In this document: positions 32,842-46,442 of the stretch, in pieces
How the letters are laid out: each line of letters starts with the position of its first letter
How positions within the stretch are numbered: the stretch's first letter is position 1
Assembly: GCA_015179045.1 (NCBI GenBank)
Contig: WHUZ01000047.1
Coordinates: 310,001-374,000, forward strand
Source of the DNA: Kalaharituber pfeilii
Taxonomy: Eukaryota > Ascomycota > Pezizomycetes > Pezizales > Pezizaceae
DNA length: 64,000 nucleotides
Direction: 5' to 3'
Notes under the pieces: model-generated
Databases searched by the model: none
Seen by the model: only the letters and a program-made list of their open reading frames with translations
Told to the model about the DNA's origin: nothing
Position numbers and translations under genes: made by a program

Positions 32842-35800
32842 TAACCCCAATTTCGGAGTGTGAGTATTCAGGTAAAATAGTTCATTGGTGTGACGTTGAT
32901 TTGTGTTTGGAGTTTTACAGGGATTCAGCATTGTTTTGTTTGAGTTTTATTCTTTGGTTACCTACTTTGATACGTTTTTCCACTCTGCATTAATTCTTGC
33001 GAGTGGAATTATTCATAGTACCTTATATTTCTTCCATTTTCTTGCTTATTTTATTATTGCGCTTGACGGATGGCAACTCAATCAGAATATGTTGGTTTTT
33101 AAAGTCATGAATGCTGAAGCGGGTTTGTTAACGTTGCTTTTTTTCTTTCTCGTTTTTTCCCTTTTTCTATAGAAAGTACCATGAGCAGTATACACTACAC
33201 ATGCTGTCTCAATTTCTCATGAACTGTCTCCAAGCCTGCGGCGAAGAGTAATTTTGGCTTGTGATGACGCAACCATATTTGGAAACTGGGAAAAAATGTT
33301 ATTGTGTTTTTGCTTGTCTATTTCATGCTTTTATGCGTCGTTTTGAAGTGTTACTTTTGACAGTTACTCTGTTACGAGTAAAGCCATTGCCCAATACTGC
33401 AACGGCACCAGGCTGTGACAAGTACAACCTTTTCTCGGCTTGTCCCCATGCGACTGCCATCCCGTATTCAGACGTTTAAGTCATTTGGATCCTCATGATT
33501 GCCTTTTTTGATTAAAAAAAATCTTATTTATTTATTTATTTCATTTTATCTTACTTGCTTTTTATTCTATACTGTTTCTTTTTGCTACTCATCTTAATTT
33601 CCCTTGATCTCAATTTTTCCAATTTTTTTCACTGGCTGTTCGATCCGGAGAACAGCAGAAATTTGGAAACCAGATTACCATCTATATCTCTTATCATCTC
33701 TTCATCTAAGCTTCTTTTCTCTCCGTTATATCTCTCTATCTCTCTCTACCTGATAGCGTCCTAACCTGACTTTTGTGGATGAGGACCGTATGCATGCCAG
33801 TGCTAGTCGGCCTGACTGCAGGCCACATATAAAGTTGAGAAACCTTGCGCTATTCCCCCTCCCCACCTTCTCCCGACCTGAATTAGCGGCGAGCTAGCTG
33901 GCAAGGGCATGAGCCCCCACCTCCCCAAAAAGGGAAAAAATAGAAAAAGAAAACGGGAGATTTGCTTTGCTCACCCCCCTCGAGGTTAAGCTCATATTTC
34001 TTTTTCTGGGTGTTTGTTTCTCGTAACGGCAATGAAACTGGATATGGAGTGTGGGCCATACGAGCTATATTCTCTACTTCCATAACTATCGTTTACGCCA
34101 ATTACCCGCCTGCTCCACCCTCACCACTTCCCCAAGTTACCTTTTCGCCCCTCCTACCCTTTCTCTAAATCTGTACTAGGCTCTAACGTAGCCAATGTAC
34201 TGAGCAAGCGAGAGAAAGCAAAAGGGGATAGTTGGAGGTTGCGGATGAGCACATGGGGGAATGGATAGCCGGGTTTGCGAGGGGACCGAGTCGAAGCGAG
34301 CAACCATACAATATACCCTAAAATTTTGACTTTCGAACGCCGCTCCATGATGATATGTAGCAGTGTGAATTAAGTTTCACTGTGTCCTCAATAGCACGGG
34401 AGCTTTAAGGAGGGGGAGATGGAGGGGTGCAGTTAAGGCGTGAACGTGGGGGTACATTCGGACATCACACGCATACACACAGATACAGACACATACATAT
34501 CCACACACGCGCGGGCGCAGGGCCGAGACGATCGAACGAACTACGTTTGATGTTTCCGATTTGGACACGTTTACTCTATTCTGCCCTGGCTAGAACACCG
34601 AAAACAAAAACCACTTCATTTTGAGCGTGGATTGAGGCGGAGGCGTCATAGTGACTACGTGTGTGGGGAAGAGAGGGTACACCATGGTGACTGGGGTAGT
34701 TTGATACCCGAGTTTGTTGATCAACGCTTAAAGGATAATCCATCCACATGCATGTTTTAGCTGAAACTTTTGGAGCACCAGTTCAGCTGAAAAAAAGAAA
34801 AGGGAGGGGTCGATATTGATAGGGCTGAACCATGCATGCGGCTGCAGATATAACGTACCCCGGCCATTCACAACTGGGAGGGAAGGGAGGATATGGATAC
34901 CACATGAGCCCTTTTAACTGAATGACTTTGAGTGGACCAACTAGACTGAGTATTGACTCTCTGGGATTTTTTGCACCTCACCATATTATTAGGACGCATT
35001 CAATTACCGTATTCCCAATCAATATTCCCCAATTCCACACAGTCAAACTCATACCTACAAACAAGCGATCAAACCCTGGTGGTTCCCAAGCTACCCATTT
35101 ACCTACCTACCTTACTTTGGTATTCCTATTTTATCCCCGCTAACCACCTAGTTCTATACCAAGATGCCAGAGCCTATTTAACCAAGCTTCATTCAAACTT
35201 TCAAGCTCAAGGTGCCGGGGCGGCCCAAGACGGAATAGAGGTATACGTATCCGTTACACAGACTAACCTCCATACACCATACTTTTCACTTATTTCCGAA
35301 AAAACACATGAGAGGGGAAAAAAAAAAGAAGAAAGATAACTAATGGGAAAGTAAGAAGAAGAATGAAGAAGTGTCTAGCACGCGCCGGGGATAAGCTCAT
35401 TACTAATAGAGTACTTAGGGGGGGGAACCAACATCAAATATTACCATCTTTATAGTTTAAGAGTTATCGGTAAGAGGGGTAGGTAATCAATAACGTCATA
35501 GATGTAGATGCTTGGGGGTGGGGGGATATTTATAGAAAGTTCTAGGGATAGTTCAGCTTATAACATTTTTACGTTGCATATTTATTGACATTTGACATTT
35601 GACATTTTTTGCCAAGGGATTTTTTTTTTCCTTTGTTTTTTTTGTTTTTTTTTGGTGAGGCGGGGGGGAGGGCGGGCGTGACCAGCAAATATAAAAGTAT
35701 TATAATATAATATACATATAAAAAAGACCATTTTATATATAATATTACTATCATATACTGAGCACGAGACTATATCTTGTTACACATATACAAATATACA

Positions 35801-36755
35801 ATATACATCAAACATATAATACACAAACATGGTTTTCTTTAATTATTATTATTCATATCATGGGTGAAAGGCTGATGATGAACAGGGTAATAAATATTTT
35901 TTATTTTTTATTTTTATTTATTTATTTATTTATTTATTTTATTTATTTTTATTTTTTTTCTTTATATTTTAACCACTGAAATTTCATCAACAACGATTTA
36001 AATAATGTCAAGAAAAAAAAAGAAAAAAAAAAGGAGATAATAACACCATTGCATCCCCCCCACCCCCAATTCCATCCATTCCATCCATTCCATCCATCTC
36101 TCCTCTCTCTCTCTCTCTATCACTCTCACACCATTGAACGTTTTCCTAGATACGTAACCTAACCCAACTTACCCCTCTCCAGTCCCCCTCCCCTCATCAA
36201 AATACCATAAACCCCATATTACCCATGATCATATATACACGTTTTCCATCTTACTTAGAAAAGCACAACTCAAAGTCGAGTTTTTTATAAAAAAAAAAAA
36301 AGAAAAAAAAAGTTACCATGTTCTGCTCCCTTGCAAATGTTTTTATCACCACTACCGCTCCCCTCCCCACCCCCCCCCCCTTCGCCCCGCAATACAGTAT
36401 TCAAGTACACAGCTCACCGTCCGTTATTACTTCCTAGAAAGGAGAAAAGAAATGAAAAAAAGAAAAAAAAGAAAAAGAAAGAAAAAAAAATCCAACGTCT
36501 TGCTTATATATATATATATATTTTAAATTAAATCCACCTTTGAAAAAAAAAAAAAATTCCGCGCACGTGCAGTTCGGTACTCCCCCTTTCAGGGTAAAAA
36601 CGCAACCACATCCAGCAAGGCACATTTCGTCAGATTTTCTTTTATTTTTTTTTATTTACTTTCATGAAAAGAAATCACTTCAAAGTAAAATAATCCCAAT
36701 TATGTAAATTACATATGTAAATACTTTCATTCTCCTCCCCGCATCGTCATCATGA
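32842..36755. other. 3.9-kb convergent intergenic region, AT-rich and low-complexity
   Basis: It lies between two converging genes. It contains T-rich 3' flank (33100-33650), ATTT tandem tracts (35905-35955), A/T homopolymers, CATTC repeats (36073-36097) and a TA dinucleotide run (about 36505-36521). The plus-strand frame 32903-33172 is Phe/Leu-rich and sits in T-rich 3' flank; it has no homologue I recognise. No RNA gene is recognised. Confidence 0.5.
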
Positions 36756-39609
36756 TCACCGCTTCGGCAACATCGAGCTCCTCTCATCTTGAGATTCCTC
36801 TTCCTCTTCCTCTTCTTCTTCTTCCTCCTCATCATCATCCTCCTCATCCTCATCCTCATCCTCTTCATCTTCTTCGTCTTCGTCTTCCTCGTCCTCGTCC
36901 TCGTCCTCGTCTTCCTCTTCCTCACTCTCCTCCTCACTACTCGCCAACCACTCATCCAGCGTTTTGACCGCCTCCGGCTTCGCAGTCCCACCACCATTCT
37001 GCCCCTTTCCTACCGCCATTTCCACCCCTCCACCCATACCTACTCCTCCTCCCCTCTTGACCCTCCCCCCTGCAAATGCCATCGCACTCCCTAAATTCAC
37101 CTCCTCACCTCCATCCTCCCCTTCTCCATTTACATCCCTCACCTCCCTCTCCGGAGCCTTTCCCACCTCCACCCACTCTGGCAACGCCGTGTAACCCCTT
37201 AACCCACCCTCCCCGGCACCAGCACCACCATCCAACACCGCTAATGCCAAGCTCGCACTTCCAACCGTATATGAGGTTGCAAGGGACCTTGCGCTTGGAC
37301 TTCCTGCCTCTGGAGCGGGTTTCGGTGCTTGTAGGAGTAAGGATGCGAGCTGTGTCGACGATGATGTGGATAAGAGAGAGCGGAACAATCTCGCGCGGTC
37401 ACGAAGATCGTAAGAAACATCGTACCGGGAAAGGAGGAGGACGATGTATGAGAACAGCAGGGGAATGGGGTGATTTGCGTCTTCCTCATCTAATAACCCA
37501 TCACCACCATCATTATCACCATCACTCCCATTCCCCTCCCCTGCCGTCTCTTCCCCACCATCTCCTCTTGCCCCATTCCCAAACCCACCCACATCTTCAA
37601 AGGGAAAGTTACCCTGAACACTCCTAATTCCTCCGCCCCCACCTAATGTCACTTGTTTCGGGTGTTGTGCCACTCTAAGAGCTTTGAGTTTTTCTTTCCG
37701 CCGTTGCCGTTTATTAAGAAATGCAACATAGACCTTCGCGGCCAACAATACAATCATGCTTCGTACGCTCTCATTCTCGTCCGCGAAGCCCTTTGCTAAG
37801 ATGCGTAAGGTATCTGCTGCAATATTCCCTAGTCCATCGTTCTTCCTCTTTTCATTCTCCCTACTCGCGTCTTCATCCTCGTCATCATCATTATCCTCAT
37901 CGTAGCAATGATTTGCAAATTCTCCTACTAGCCAGATGATGCTCGCTCGTGCTTGCGGATGCGTCGTGACATCTAGGGCCTGGGCGAGCTTGATGACGAC
38001 CATTTGAGCATAATTCTCGGAATTAGGGTTGGGGCTCGATGCTTGAAATTGGATAATGTGCCGGATGACCGTCAGGGCTTCTGCTACCACCGTCGCTGCT
38101 CCGGACCCCGCACTACCCGAACCGGAAGAACTCGATGTGACCAGGCGCAGCAGTATATTCAGACATCGCCTTGAAACCCTGCTATTTCCGGTGCTACTGG
38201 CATATTGTGCACATCTTCCAATTGCCCTCACGCTCTCCTTTACCAACTCCCCATCCCATGCCTTCGCAAAATACTCCAGTTCAGTCAACACCACATTCTG
38301 TAATTGTCTTCCTACATACGGGAACGTCAGCGTCTGCATCTCCATTTTGAGTTTCCACAAATGCGATGGCTCGACCGAGGGTTGAATGAAGAAGTGTGTT
38401 GCGTATGGTGCGAACAAGGATGGGTGCATCAGGGCGATAGAGACAATGTTAATAAGGGCCATGTGCGCAATGTCCGGAGGACACCGCAAGAGTGACACGA
38501 GGGGTCCGGAGATGACTGTGAGGTAGGTAGTGGAGTTGGGAGGAGAGAGATGATAGAACGCTTTGGCGAGAGCCGTGATGACGGCGCTGTTGCGGCTATG
38601 AAGGAGGAAGGTGCATTTGTTGAGAAAGAGCTCCAGATCTGAATCTATCACATACGCACCCCCACTGTCATCTTCCCCGGACCCTGAATCCCCTCCTTTC
38701 TTGGTACCAGTGCCCTTCGTATTCTTCCTCACCCTCGGGAAACACTTCCTCGCATACACGGTCAACAAATTGACCACCGCCAGCTGACCCCACTCGTCCA
38801 TCTCTACCAGCATATTACATAGCCCTCGATAATGTTTATGCACTAGATCCAATCTCTCCGGACACACCTCCAGGAACGCCATCACTGCCGCTCCGACCAC
38901 ATAATAACTCTTGTCCCCCAATAACGTCGCGATATTATCCGTCAATAGTCCCAATGTGCCGGGATCCAACCTATAACACTTCGGTATTGCCAACGCCGCA
39001 CTTTTGCGCACGTATGGTGACATGTCCATGACGGCTTTTTTAATTGCCAATGCAACGATCTGTGAGATTACAGGAACCCTAATCCCGGACATGACGCGAA
39101 TGGCCATGGCACGGATAAGCGGGTTTTGGTCGGTGAGCGATTTTTGTATCGTATTAATGGAGAGGAGAGCGAGGTCAGGCTCTGACTCGGCATAGCGGAG
39201 CAGGTAGATATAGACAAGTTTCTTGATCTCAAGGACCGGGGACGCTACGTTCTTGACGACGTCGGCGAAGAATTCGGAGCAGTCGGAGCCGCGGGAGATG
39301 GACTACTAGCATAGCAGAGTGGAAGTGTTAGCATTGTATAGGGACAGTGATTTACTTCCTCCACTTCTTCTTCAACGTGGTCAATAGATCTGTGTCATGC
39401 TGTACCTCAATGACTCGCTTCAAACCCTCGAGTATCTCCCTATCCATCCTAGAATTCAAGAGTCTCCTCGTCTCCTGTATTGCAGATGCTTTTGCCCCGG
39501 CGCCAAGCACCTCCTTGCGCCGGCCCGCCGCCGAAGCAGACTGTGCGGCTTCCAGCGTCAGATCACGAGCTGTTTCCAGCATGTTGGAGATCCGTGCTAG
39601 GGACTCCAT
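36756..39609 (-). CDS. APL6: AP-3 adaptor complex subunit beta
   Basis: Exons in transcript order: 39609-39406 and 39302-36756 (916 aa), joined by a 103-nt intron in phase 0. The start MESLARISNMLETARDLT matches fungal AP-3 beta. The join gives RVIESISRGSDCSEFFADVV, then KNVASPVLEIKKLVYIYLLR and SLTDQNPLIRAMAIRVMSGI, the adaptin N-terminal repeat signature. YVRKSAALAIPKCYRLDP and ALINIVSIALMHPSLF follow. The AP-3 coat sorts cargo from Golgi or endosomes to the vacuole. The last 60 residues are an almost pure Glu/Asp run with Ser, encoded by GAG/GAA/GAT repeats; acidic serine-rich hinges are typical of beta-3 adaptins. No C-terminal ear domain follows, as is common in fungal APL6. Confidence 0.93.
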
Positions 39610-42600
39610 GGTGGCCGGTTATTGTATGCCGCAACCGGTGCTGTCTTCTGAACAGCTCTTTGTCCCCTAATTATTTGATTTTGTGGATTTGTGGGGCTCG
39701 GGCACTGTTGTGGTGGCAGCCTGGGAACTGTCGGCGGGAAAGTAATGATGCTGCTGTGGTGGGGCATCTTGATATTGGCCCTGCCACCCACCATGCGATA
39801 AGGCCTCGATTAGATAAGATTTAGTCACGTGCACTGAAGCTCGTGTTTCATTTCTGAGCAGAAGTAAAAGTAAAATACATACTTCTTATGGATAATCTTA
39901 AGTGTTGCGTAGCATAAAAAACTAATAGCCCTTACCTCCAAAATACAGACGCCATATTGCTAAAGCCCCTGCCCCACTGGCTCTTCACCTCCCAAAGGGC
40001 CCCACTATCCATCCCCTGCTCCAAAATGCCAAACATCTATCAACACCGCACTATTTATCATACAACGTCCTCGCAATTCTTCCTCACCTGAGCCCCCTTC
40101 TCCACACCCTCTAGCTGCCTTTACTGAAGCTCGATATAACTCGCAACGTGCTCCTTGGCCATTTCACCAGTGTACGAGCGAGCTTGTAATCGAAACAGGA
40201 AGTGTAGACTTCAGTGGTGTTCCGTGTTCCAGTCTCATGCCAAGATCCACTGGCTTCTAAAGCGGAGAGCTCCGTATCGATGTGAATTGGATTAGAGCGA
40301 CCTGGCTGATGTAAAGAGGGATGTGGCGTACTTGGGTCGGAGTCTTTGCGTTCGCTCCGATTGCTGTTACCCTCCATTTCGTTGCTGGCCCAGAAACTAA
40401 AACCTCTCGGAACTTACCGCTCCATATTACTTCGTGCGGTATCCTAAATTGCAATTGCCTATTGTTCCCCTAGACTTGCGTTGGATCCAGCTTGGTCACG
40501 AGTGGCAAGCTTCCTACACATTTACTCCTATGCTACTTAAGAGTTATGGTAGTATGTTATGCTCGTCACTCTGAGGATGCCAAAGCGATTTTACTTCGAG
40601 GAATGAACGTAGTATCATGCCAAGATAAACCTGCAGACACAAAAAGCCATAAATGGAAAGGGTTCCACAACTAACTAGCAATAAATTTCTTTCACCCAAT
40701 AACTGTTTAACAAAGAATGGTATTGCAGCATGTTGGCTATATTAATTAGTTTGGAAACTAAAACAAAAAAGCATCTACCACGATTATCATCCATGGCTCC
40801 TCGTATTCGCTCAACATGTGCCGCGGGAAGAATTTCTTTTTTTACCTCAAATGCACATGGCCTTCACTGAACTAGCGCATTTGCTTGTTGGACCTGAGCT
40901 CAAGTTAAGCTTCATTTTACCCCGGATTTAGATAGAGACTGGGGTCTGATAGATGAAGTTAGTCGGGTCAGCCCAAAGCTCATTACGTTAATCCGCTTTT
41001 CCATTCTAAGCAATATTTCGTAGGTAACAGATTGACAACAAAGCTTGTGACACTGGAAGGGTGTCGCAGCCGTGATCTCCCGTGACATTTGTTCTACTAA
41101 ATCTTCCGATATCCCGCTATCGGGAGGACGAGAAATGGATGGGTGAATGGATGGGATACAATTGTGAATGAAGCAATGGAACCATACTGCCGGGTACCAA
41201 ATGCCTCGATGTATGCCAATGCCATGATAATGGGGTATCCGCTTTCTTGTATCAGGAAATATCTAACTTTTGAGGCAAGAGGCTCTGTTAACGCCTCCCG
41301 CCGTGTTCATCCAAGCCAGGAAGTACTTGGGCTAATTTCAGAGGTTTGTTTCTATCCATTCTCCAGATTATCGATTTTCACGTTTTCACCTGGCAGGGCC
41401 GGCGAGCAGGGTATGGGATTTTTCGTTTGATCAATTGAGTGACGATGTCGTCAGTATTGGCCTGACTTTCAACATTGAATGACGGAGCTAATGATGTGGC
41501 TAGCGCCACAGTCTTGAACCGCTAGCGCACCACCTGCATTCAAACATCACCCATAGGCTGGGGAGCAAGCGAAGTACGCTGAGGAGATACGAAATGCCGC
41601 GAATACAAGAGCTAACAGAGCTGTGGATGTACTGTTATTTGTTGCTAGAGTCTGGACACCAGATACACCACTTTGATATCTATAGAGTTATCAATTTCTC
41701 GAGACACCGAAACTTCCTATCAAGGCTTCTCGTCCGTAATCGTAATTAACCCCCCTGGCCTCTACCCTCAACAGCACCCCATTCTAAGTCCAAAGAAGCC
41801 CTGTCCGTGTCAGTCCAGGTACTTCACGAGCATAGTCCCTGTCCAGATCCTTCCCTATGTAGTTTTCTCTTCGCAAGCTAGCTCTGGTAAGCTGTGAGTA
41901 AGGCTGCAGTCTCGGCACCTTCCCATTGCTATAGAGATCAGGCCAGGCCCACATTTCAATCAGGAGGCAAATTTTTCAATTGCGACTGTTGAATCTCAAA
42001 TACGTTTCAATCTCAAAGCTCTTCAATTCCTTTTTTTTCCTTTTTGTTTTGTTTTTATCGATGAATTTATCACAATGTACAGTACACACTCGGCCTACGA
42101 TTTTTACTTTTTCTGCTCGCATTTAACAGGTATCTTCTCTTTTTCTTTGACCACTTGGAGGAGCAATTCAATTTCCATATTGATAAGGTGCAAATTGAAC
42201 TGTATGATACTGTGGAGTTAAGGACAGGGTGCAGCGGGGGTGTGGACATGGATTGCTTTGCAGAAGCATAGCGCTAACGGGTGTTGCAGCCAATTACCGT
42301 ACGGATTGATATCTCACTATTCCCCCCCTCCCGCTTCTGGCCTTGGAGAGGGCATATCTCCACGCTTAAGTGCATGCTACTTTTAACTACTTACGACCTA
42401 CCTGCTTGTTTGCTTCTCTAATCCTGAGGTGCTCTCTATATCAATGTACATGCGAAACGCACATCCACGGAGGAGGGGGGGGGGGGGGGGTGGTGTGGAC
42501 AAGGTTGGAGGGGTGGCCAGTGGGCGGTCGGCAGTGGCTACTGGGTTTGAGGTTGGGCACACACTTGACGGTGAATCGCTGGTGGTGGGCAGTCTGAGCT

Positions 42601-44156
42601 CGAAAGCGGCGCAGGACAGGTGGGACTCAACGGACGCGCGAGTGGGCTAACAAACGAGACAGACGGAACGCTTTGTAGCTCCGGTATCGCGGTGCTCAAG
42701 TTTGCCTCTGGCGCCGGTTGTCGGCTGTGTCCACTTGCAACTTGAACGTGCCATCATATTGACATACTAGCTTGCCGCCGAGTCACGGGGCAGGAGTGGG
42801 CAAAGGCAGGCAATATATCTACAGTGTGAGCAGCACCGTGAGCACACCACCATGCCGCAAGGCACTCCCCGACCGGCTCTATTTCGCCGCGATGGGGGAT
42901 GCTGAATGCCACTGGGCTGGCCCTTGTCCAGCAACTGTGGGTATCATGGCCGTCCGCGTTGAAGCTGCGTCCTCTGGTCCCCAATGTGCTCTAATTGATA
43001 CACCGCTCTGGCTCACATAGGCTGAGGCCAGTGACGCGCGAGCAGTTGCACTTGTTGCACTCCATGCCTGTCCCGTGCATGGTGTGTGGCCCTCAGGAGT
43101 AAGGAAGGTGCCCTCACTGGAGGAGCACAGCAAGTACCAGCGCCGTTACGTTGGGCTCCATCGAGGGGTGCAATGGCCCCCGGGCCCTGGCCGCTTCAGG
43201 CCCTATCGTCACGCTCCCACACGGGCTCTATGGTAATCTGACCCAATCGAAGTGCCTCCGCGGTCGAGCCGACTGTCGTCTCCGGCACTCGCGCCCAGTC
43301 AAGTTCCTCCCCCACATCTCCCCTCCACACCACAGCCCACAACGCAGCAGTGTGGTGGTACAGAGGCCGCCCACAGCAGCATCTCGACGCAGACTCCGAA
43401 CAGCCCAGTGATCTGCCAGTCGCTTGTGGACGTGCGTTCGAGATTTGCTCTGATACATATATCCTCGCTCGACGCATACTGCACTTCTCATATATCCGCA
43501 GAGCCCACACACGTTGCCCTGCCTCTCTGCTTTGCCCTTCCACCCTGCCTCTGGCCTACGACAGCTTGCTTGTTGGCTGTCGTCGCACTGCATACATCCC
43601 ACTCTGCCGAGTCTCTGCCGAGTCGCTGTGACGGCTGCCAGTGACCGCCCGCAACTGGAAATCACATATGCCTGACACCTGGTGAGAGCAAACGCCTGAC
43701 GTGACGGGAAAAGAAACGCTCGGTCGAGGCTTATCAAGACACCCTTACAACTATCTACACACACCCTCCCCCAATATTTATCCTGGGGAGCTGGGCGAAC
43801 CAATTCACATTATAATAAGCGTTCCCAGGTCACATTACTCCTCTCCCTTCCATCCTTGCCTCCCCTCCCCGCTCCTCTCCCTTCTCGGTCTGGGTCACTA
43901 CCAATTTGTTTCGACATTTTCGAAAAGCTAGAATTGTCAGTGTCATACTCAGTTCAAGCAATTTCCTGTACGTGTGCCAAAAGCTGAAGCTTTCTCGAAA
44001 TCAGTTCCTGCATCAAGCCTTTCGCACTGTCCTTTTGGAGCTCGACACCGTGGTTGTAGGAGTGCAGCACTCTACACAATACTTCTCAAGCACAGCACCC
44101 AGCAGTTAACAGAAATTATCCACTTGTTTCTGGATCCAGCGGGTTAGGCGGTCAAA
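39610..44156. other. 4.5-kb divergent intergenic region without recognisable genes
   Basis: The AT-balanced part (39.6-42.3 kb) shows no convincing frame. A GC-rich island runs from about 42.5 to 43.7 kb with a G16 run (42475-42490). The last 400 bp are a CT-rich leader before PPS1. It contains a short palindrome-like GCTAGCGCCA...TGGCGCTAG-type pair near 41500-41527. Small frames in the GC island (for example 43228-43803 minus) look like composition artefacts. Confidence 0.5.
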
Positions 44157-46442
44157 ATGGCTACCATTGCTCTTTCACCGATATGCCGGGCTTCCCCAAC
44201 ACCGCCTCCAACTGTAATTCAGGGCGCTACAGGGCTTGAAATGATCAATTCAGAGGCATCCATCACAGGCCAATTGGTGAGCTCTCCAGTAGCAATTCCC
44301 AGCAAGCACCTACAATCGCCAATCAGCCCCAAGCCTGTAGGACAGACACCTCCAGTCACACCTCCGGATTCACCACCATACCATCACACATCGTGCATCA
44401 TGTCTTCCAAACTATATCCGGTAGATGGTTATCCATTGATTTCTGAATGCCCGCCGTTACGAGGAATAGATGCAGCTGGAGTGGCAGCAGCACTTGATCA
44501 TTTGGCTTCGCAACCTCTTCCCCCCGCTGATGAGATATTTCCTTGGGCCCATGGAGCTCATCCAGAGAATCATCTCCAGAATGAATTTTTCAATACCCGC
44601 AAGGTTTCACAGAAGTTGCCAACCTCCGTTCGATTTATCACAGTGGTTAAAGTTGGGGGAGACCTAAATTCAGCTAAATTGAAAGGTGCTGTTGTGCCAG
44701 ATGATATAATACAGCTAGAGGGTGACCGAGCGTCCTTTATGACGGACCCTCGTGAGGGATTTTCTATCCGGAATTTTCAAATTCAAGTTGGAAAATTTGC
44801 AAAGTTATCGGATATCATTGTATATGGGGGGCCTGAAACAAGTAATGAAGAGGTGAAAGAAGTTGCAAAAAAGATATCGACAGCACAGCTTCTCTTTCGG
44901 TCGTCTTGCGAGTGGGAGATTCCTGTCTACAATACATTTCTGGTGAGAGGTATGATATCCAGTTATTGCTGTTGACCCCTGTTACATATGCTTATGCTGA
45001 CCACCGAACCTGAAGATCATTTTTTGGTTTTTGAACAGCTATTTCCGGAACTGGTATCAATTGATTCTAATGGCAAACTAACTGGTAATGTTGTTGAGTT
45101 CTGTAAGTTTATCAATAAAAGCAATATTACCTGCATGAAACTAATAATGGAAAGACCATTGGGAGCGCTCTGAAATGTGCACAATGTCTCGTGCTTCGGA
45201 GATATGCAAAAATGTTTTTCTCGGCTCTACCGCAGATGCTGGTCTCGACCCCAATCATCAGTTTAACCAAGGGCGTCATTGGGATGTAATGATCGAAGCT
45301 AGTGACGTCGCTCATGTTCCCACGCCTAATATGTTACGATCAGTATCAGAGGCCCTTGAGTACTCGAGAGAAACGCAGGTGTTGGAGTTTCCCTCATCTG
45401 GGAGCCTTTTCCCTGCACCATATGAGATAGACTGCATCGTGGAGATGTGCCGTTGGATATATTCAATTGCTAACGAGGACAACTATGAACAAACGAATAG
45501 TGATTCTGATGGAGACGATAGAACAACTAGAGGCCGCAAAATACTGATTCATTGTACCGATGGCTACACGGAAACTTCTCTATTAGGCCTTGCGTATGTC
45601 ATATATGCCCAGGGCTTGCCTGCCCATGATGCCTGGCTGTATTTACACAACGAGAAAAAGCGAAATTTCTTCGCCTATACTGGAGATTTGAATTTACTTC
45701 GCTCTATCCAGCCGCGGCTTCTTCGTGCTAGCCCCAATGGGCGAGCTTTGTTATCAACATCACCATTTCCTGTTCAACCAAAATGGGCACAGAAAATGGA
45801 TGGGTCTTTGCCCAGCCGCATCTTACCCTATATGTACCTTGGAAACCTATTACACGCCAATAACCCAGAATTGTTGCACGCAATAGGTATTAAACGAATC
45901 ATTAGCGTGGGCGAACTCACAACGTGGACATCCGAAGAGCTAAAAGAATGGGGGAAATCAAAGGTGATGGCAGTTGAACATATCCAAGATAATGGAATAG
46001 ATTCACTGGGTAATGTGTTCCGCAAATGTCTTGACTTCATTGGTGAGTACCTGCCTCTGATGTTGAGCATTGTACTCATCAAATGTTACAGACGAAGGAC
46101 GCAAGAAAGGAGAACCCACATTGGTACATTGTCGTGTTGGAGTCTCTCGGTCTGCTACAATTTGCATTGCTGAGGTTATGCGCTCACTTAAACTCTCACT
46201 TCCTCGTGCATAGTATGTTCACGGCCCCGTGCCAGAAAGCAAGCTGATGAGATTCTAGTTGCTTTGTCCGGGCGCGTCGCTTGAACGTCATTATTCAGCC
46301 TCATTGCAGATTTATGTATGAGCTGCTCAAATGGGAAGAAATACAACCACACAAGGAAAATGTCAGCATAAAAAGGGAGTTGGAATGGGCAACAATCGCA
46401 AGAGAGATTGCTGCTATGAATCGACCATATGCATCTCGCTAA
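44157..46442 (+). CDS. PPS1: Dual-specificity protein phosphatase PPS1
   Basis: Exons: 44157-44942, 45039-45102, 45155-46042, 46092-46212, 46259-46442 (680 aa). The C-terminal catalytic domain starts at PSRILPYMYLGNLLHANNPE and reaches the phosphatase loop LVHCRVGVSRSAT with catalytic Cys593 and Arg599, followed by IAEVMRSLKLSLPRAYCFVR. Upstream, residues about 284-470 form a second phosphatase-like domain (YHWERSEMCTMSRASEI ... IFLGST-type block ... ILIHCTDGYTETSLLGLAYV). Its loop keeps Cys417 but lacks the Arg six residues on, so it is probably inactive. The N-terminus is Pro/Ser-rich (TPPVTPPDSPPYHH) followed by a conserved VVKVGGDLNSAK block. PPS1 in yeast acts in cell-cycle S phase control. 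A TCAAAATGG context surrounds the start. The first intron boundary (44943-45038) is the least certain. Confidence 0.9.

Noticed and set aside
32903..33172. 89-codon hydrophobic frame after the CCHC gene
   Set aside because: Phe/Leu residues come from T-rich 3' flank; no support for a membrane protein.
36752..37094. Plus-strand frames antisense to the AP-3 beta acidic tail
   Set aside because: Leu/Phe/Pro runs are the complement of the Asp/Glu repeat in APL6.
41480..41560. Possible tRNA-like GC-rich palindrome near GCTAGCGCCA
   Set aside because: It does not fold into a complete cloverleaf by eye and lacks a standard T-arm GGTTCRANNC at the right spacing.
43228..43803. 191-codon minus-strand frame in the GC island before PPS1
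   Set aside because: Composition artefact with a competing open frame on the other strand; no domain seen.
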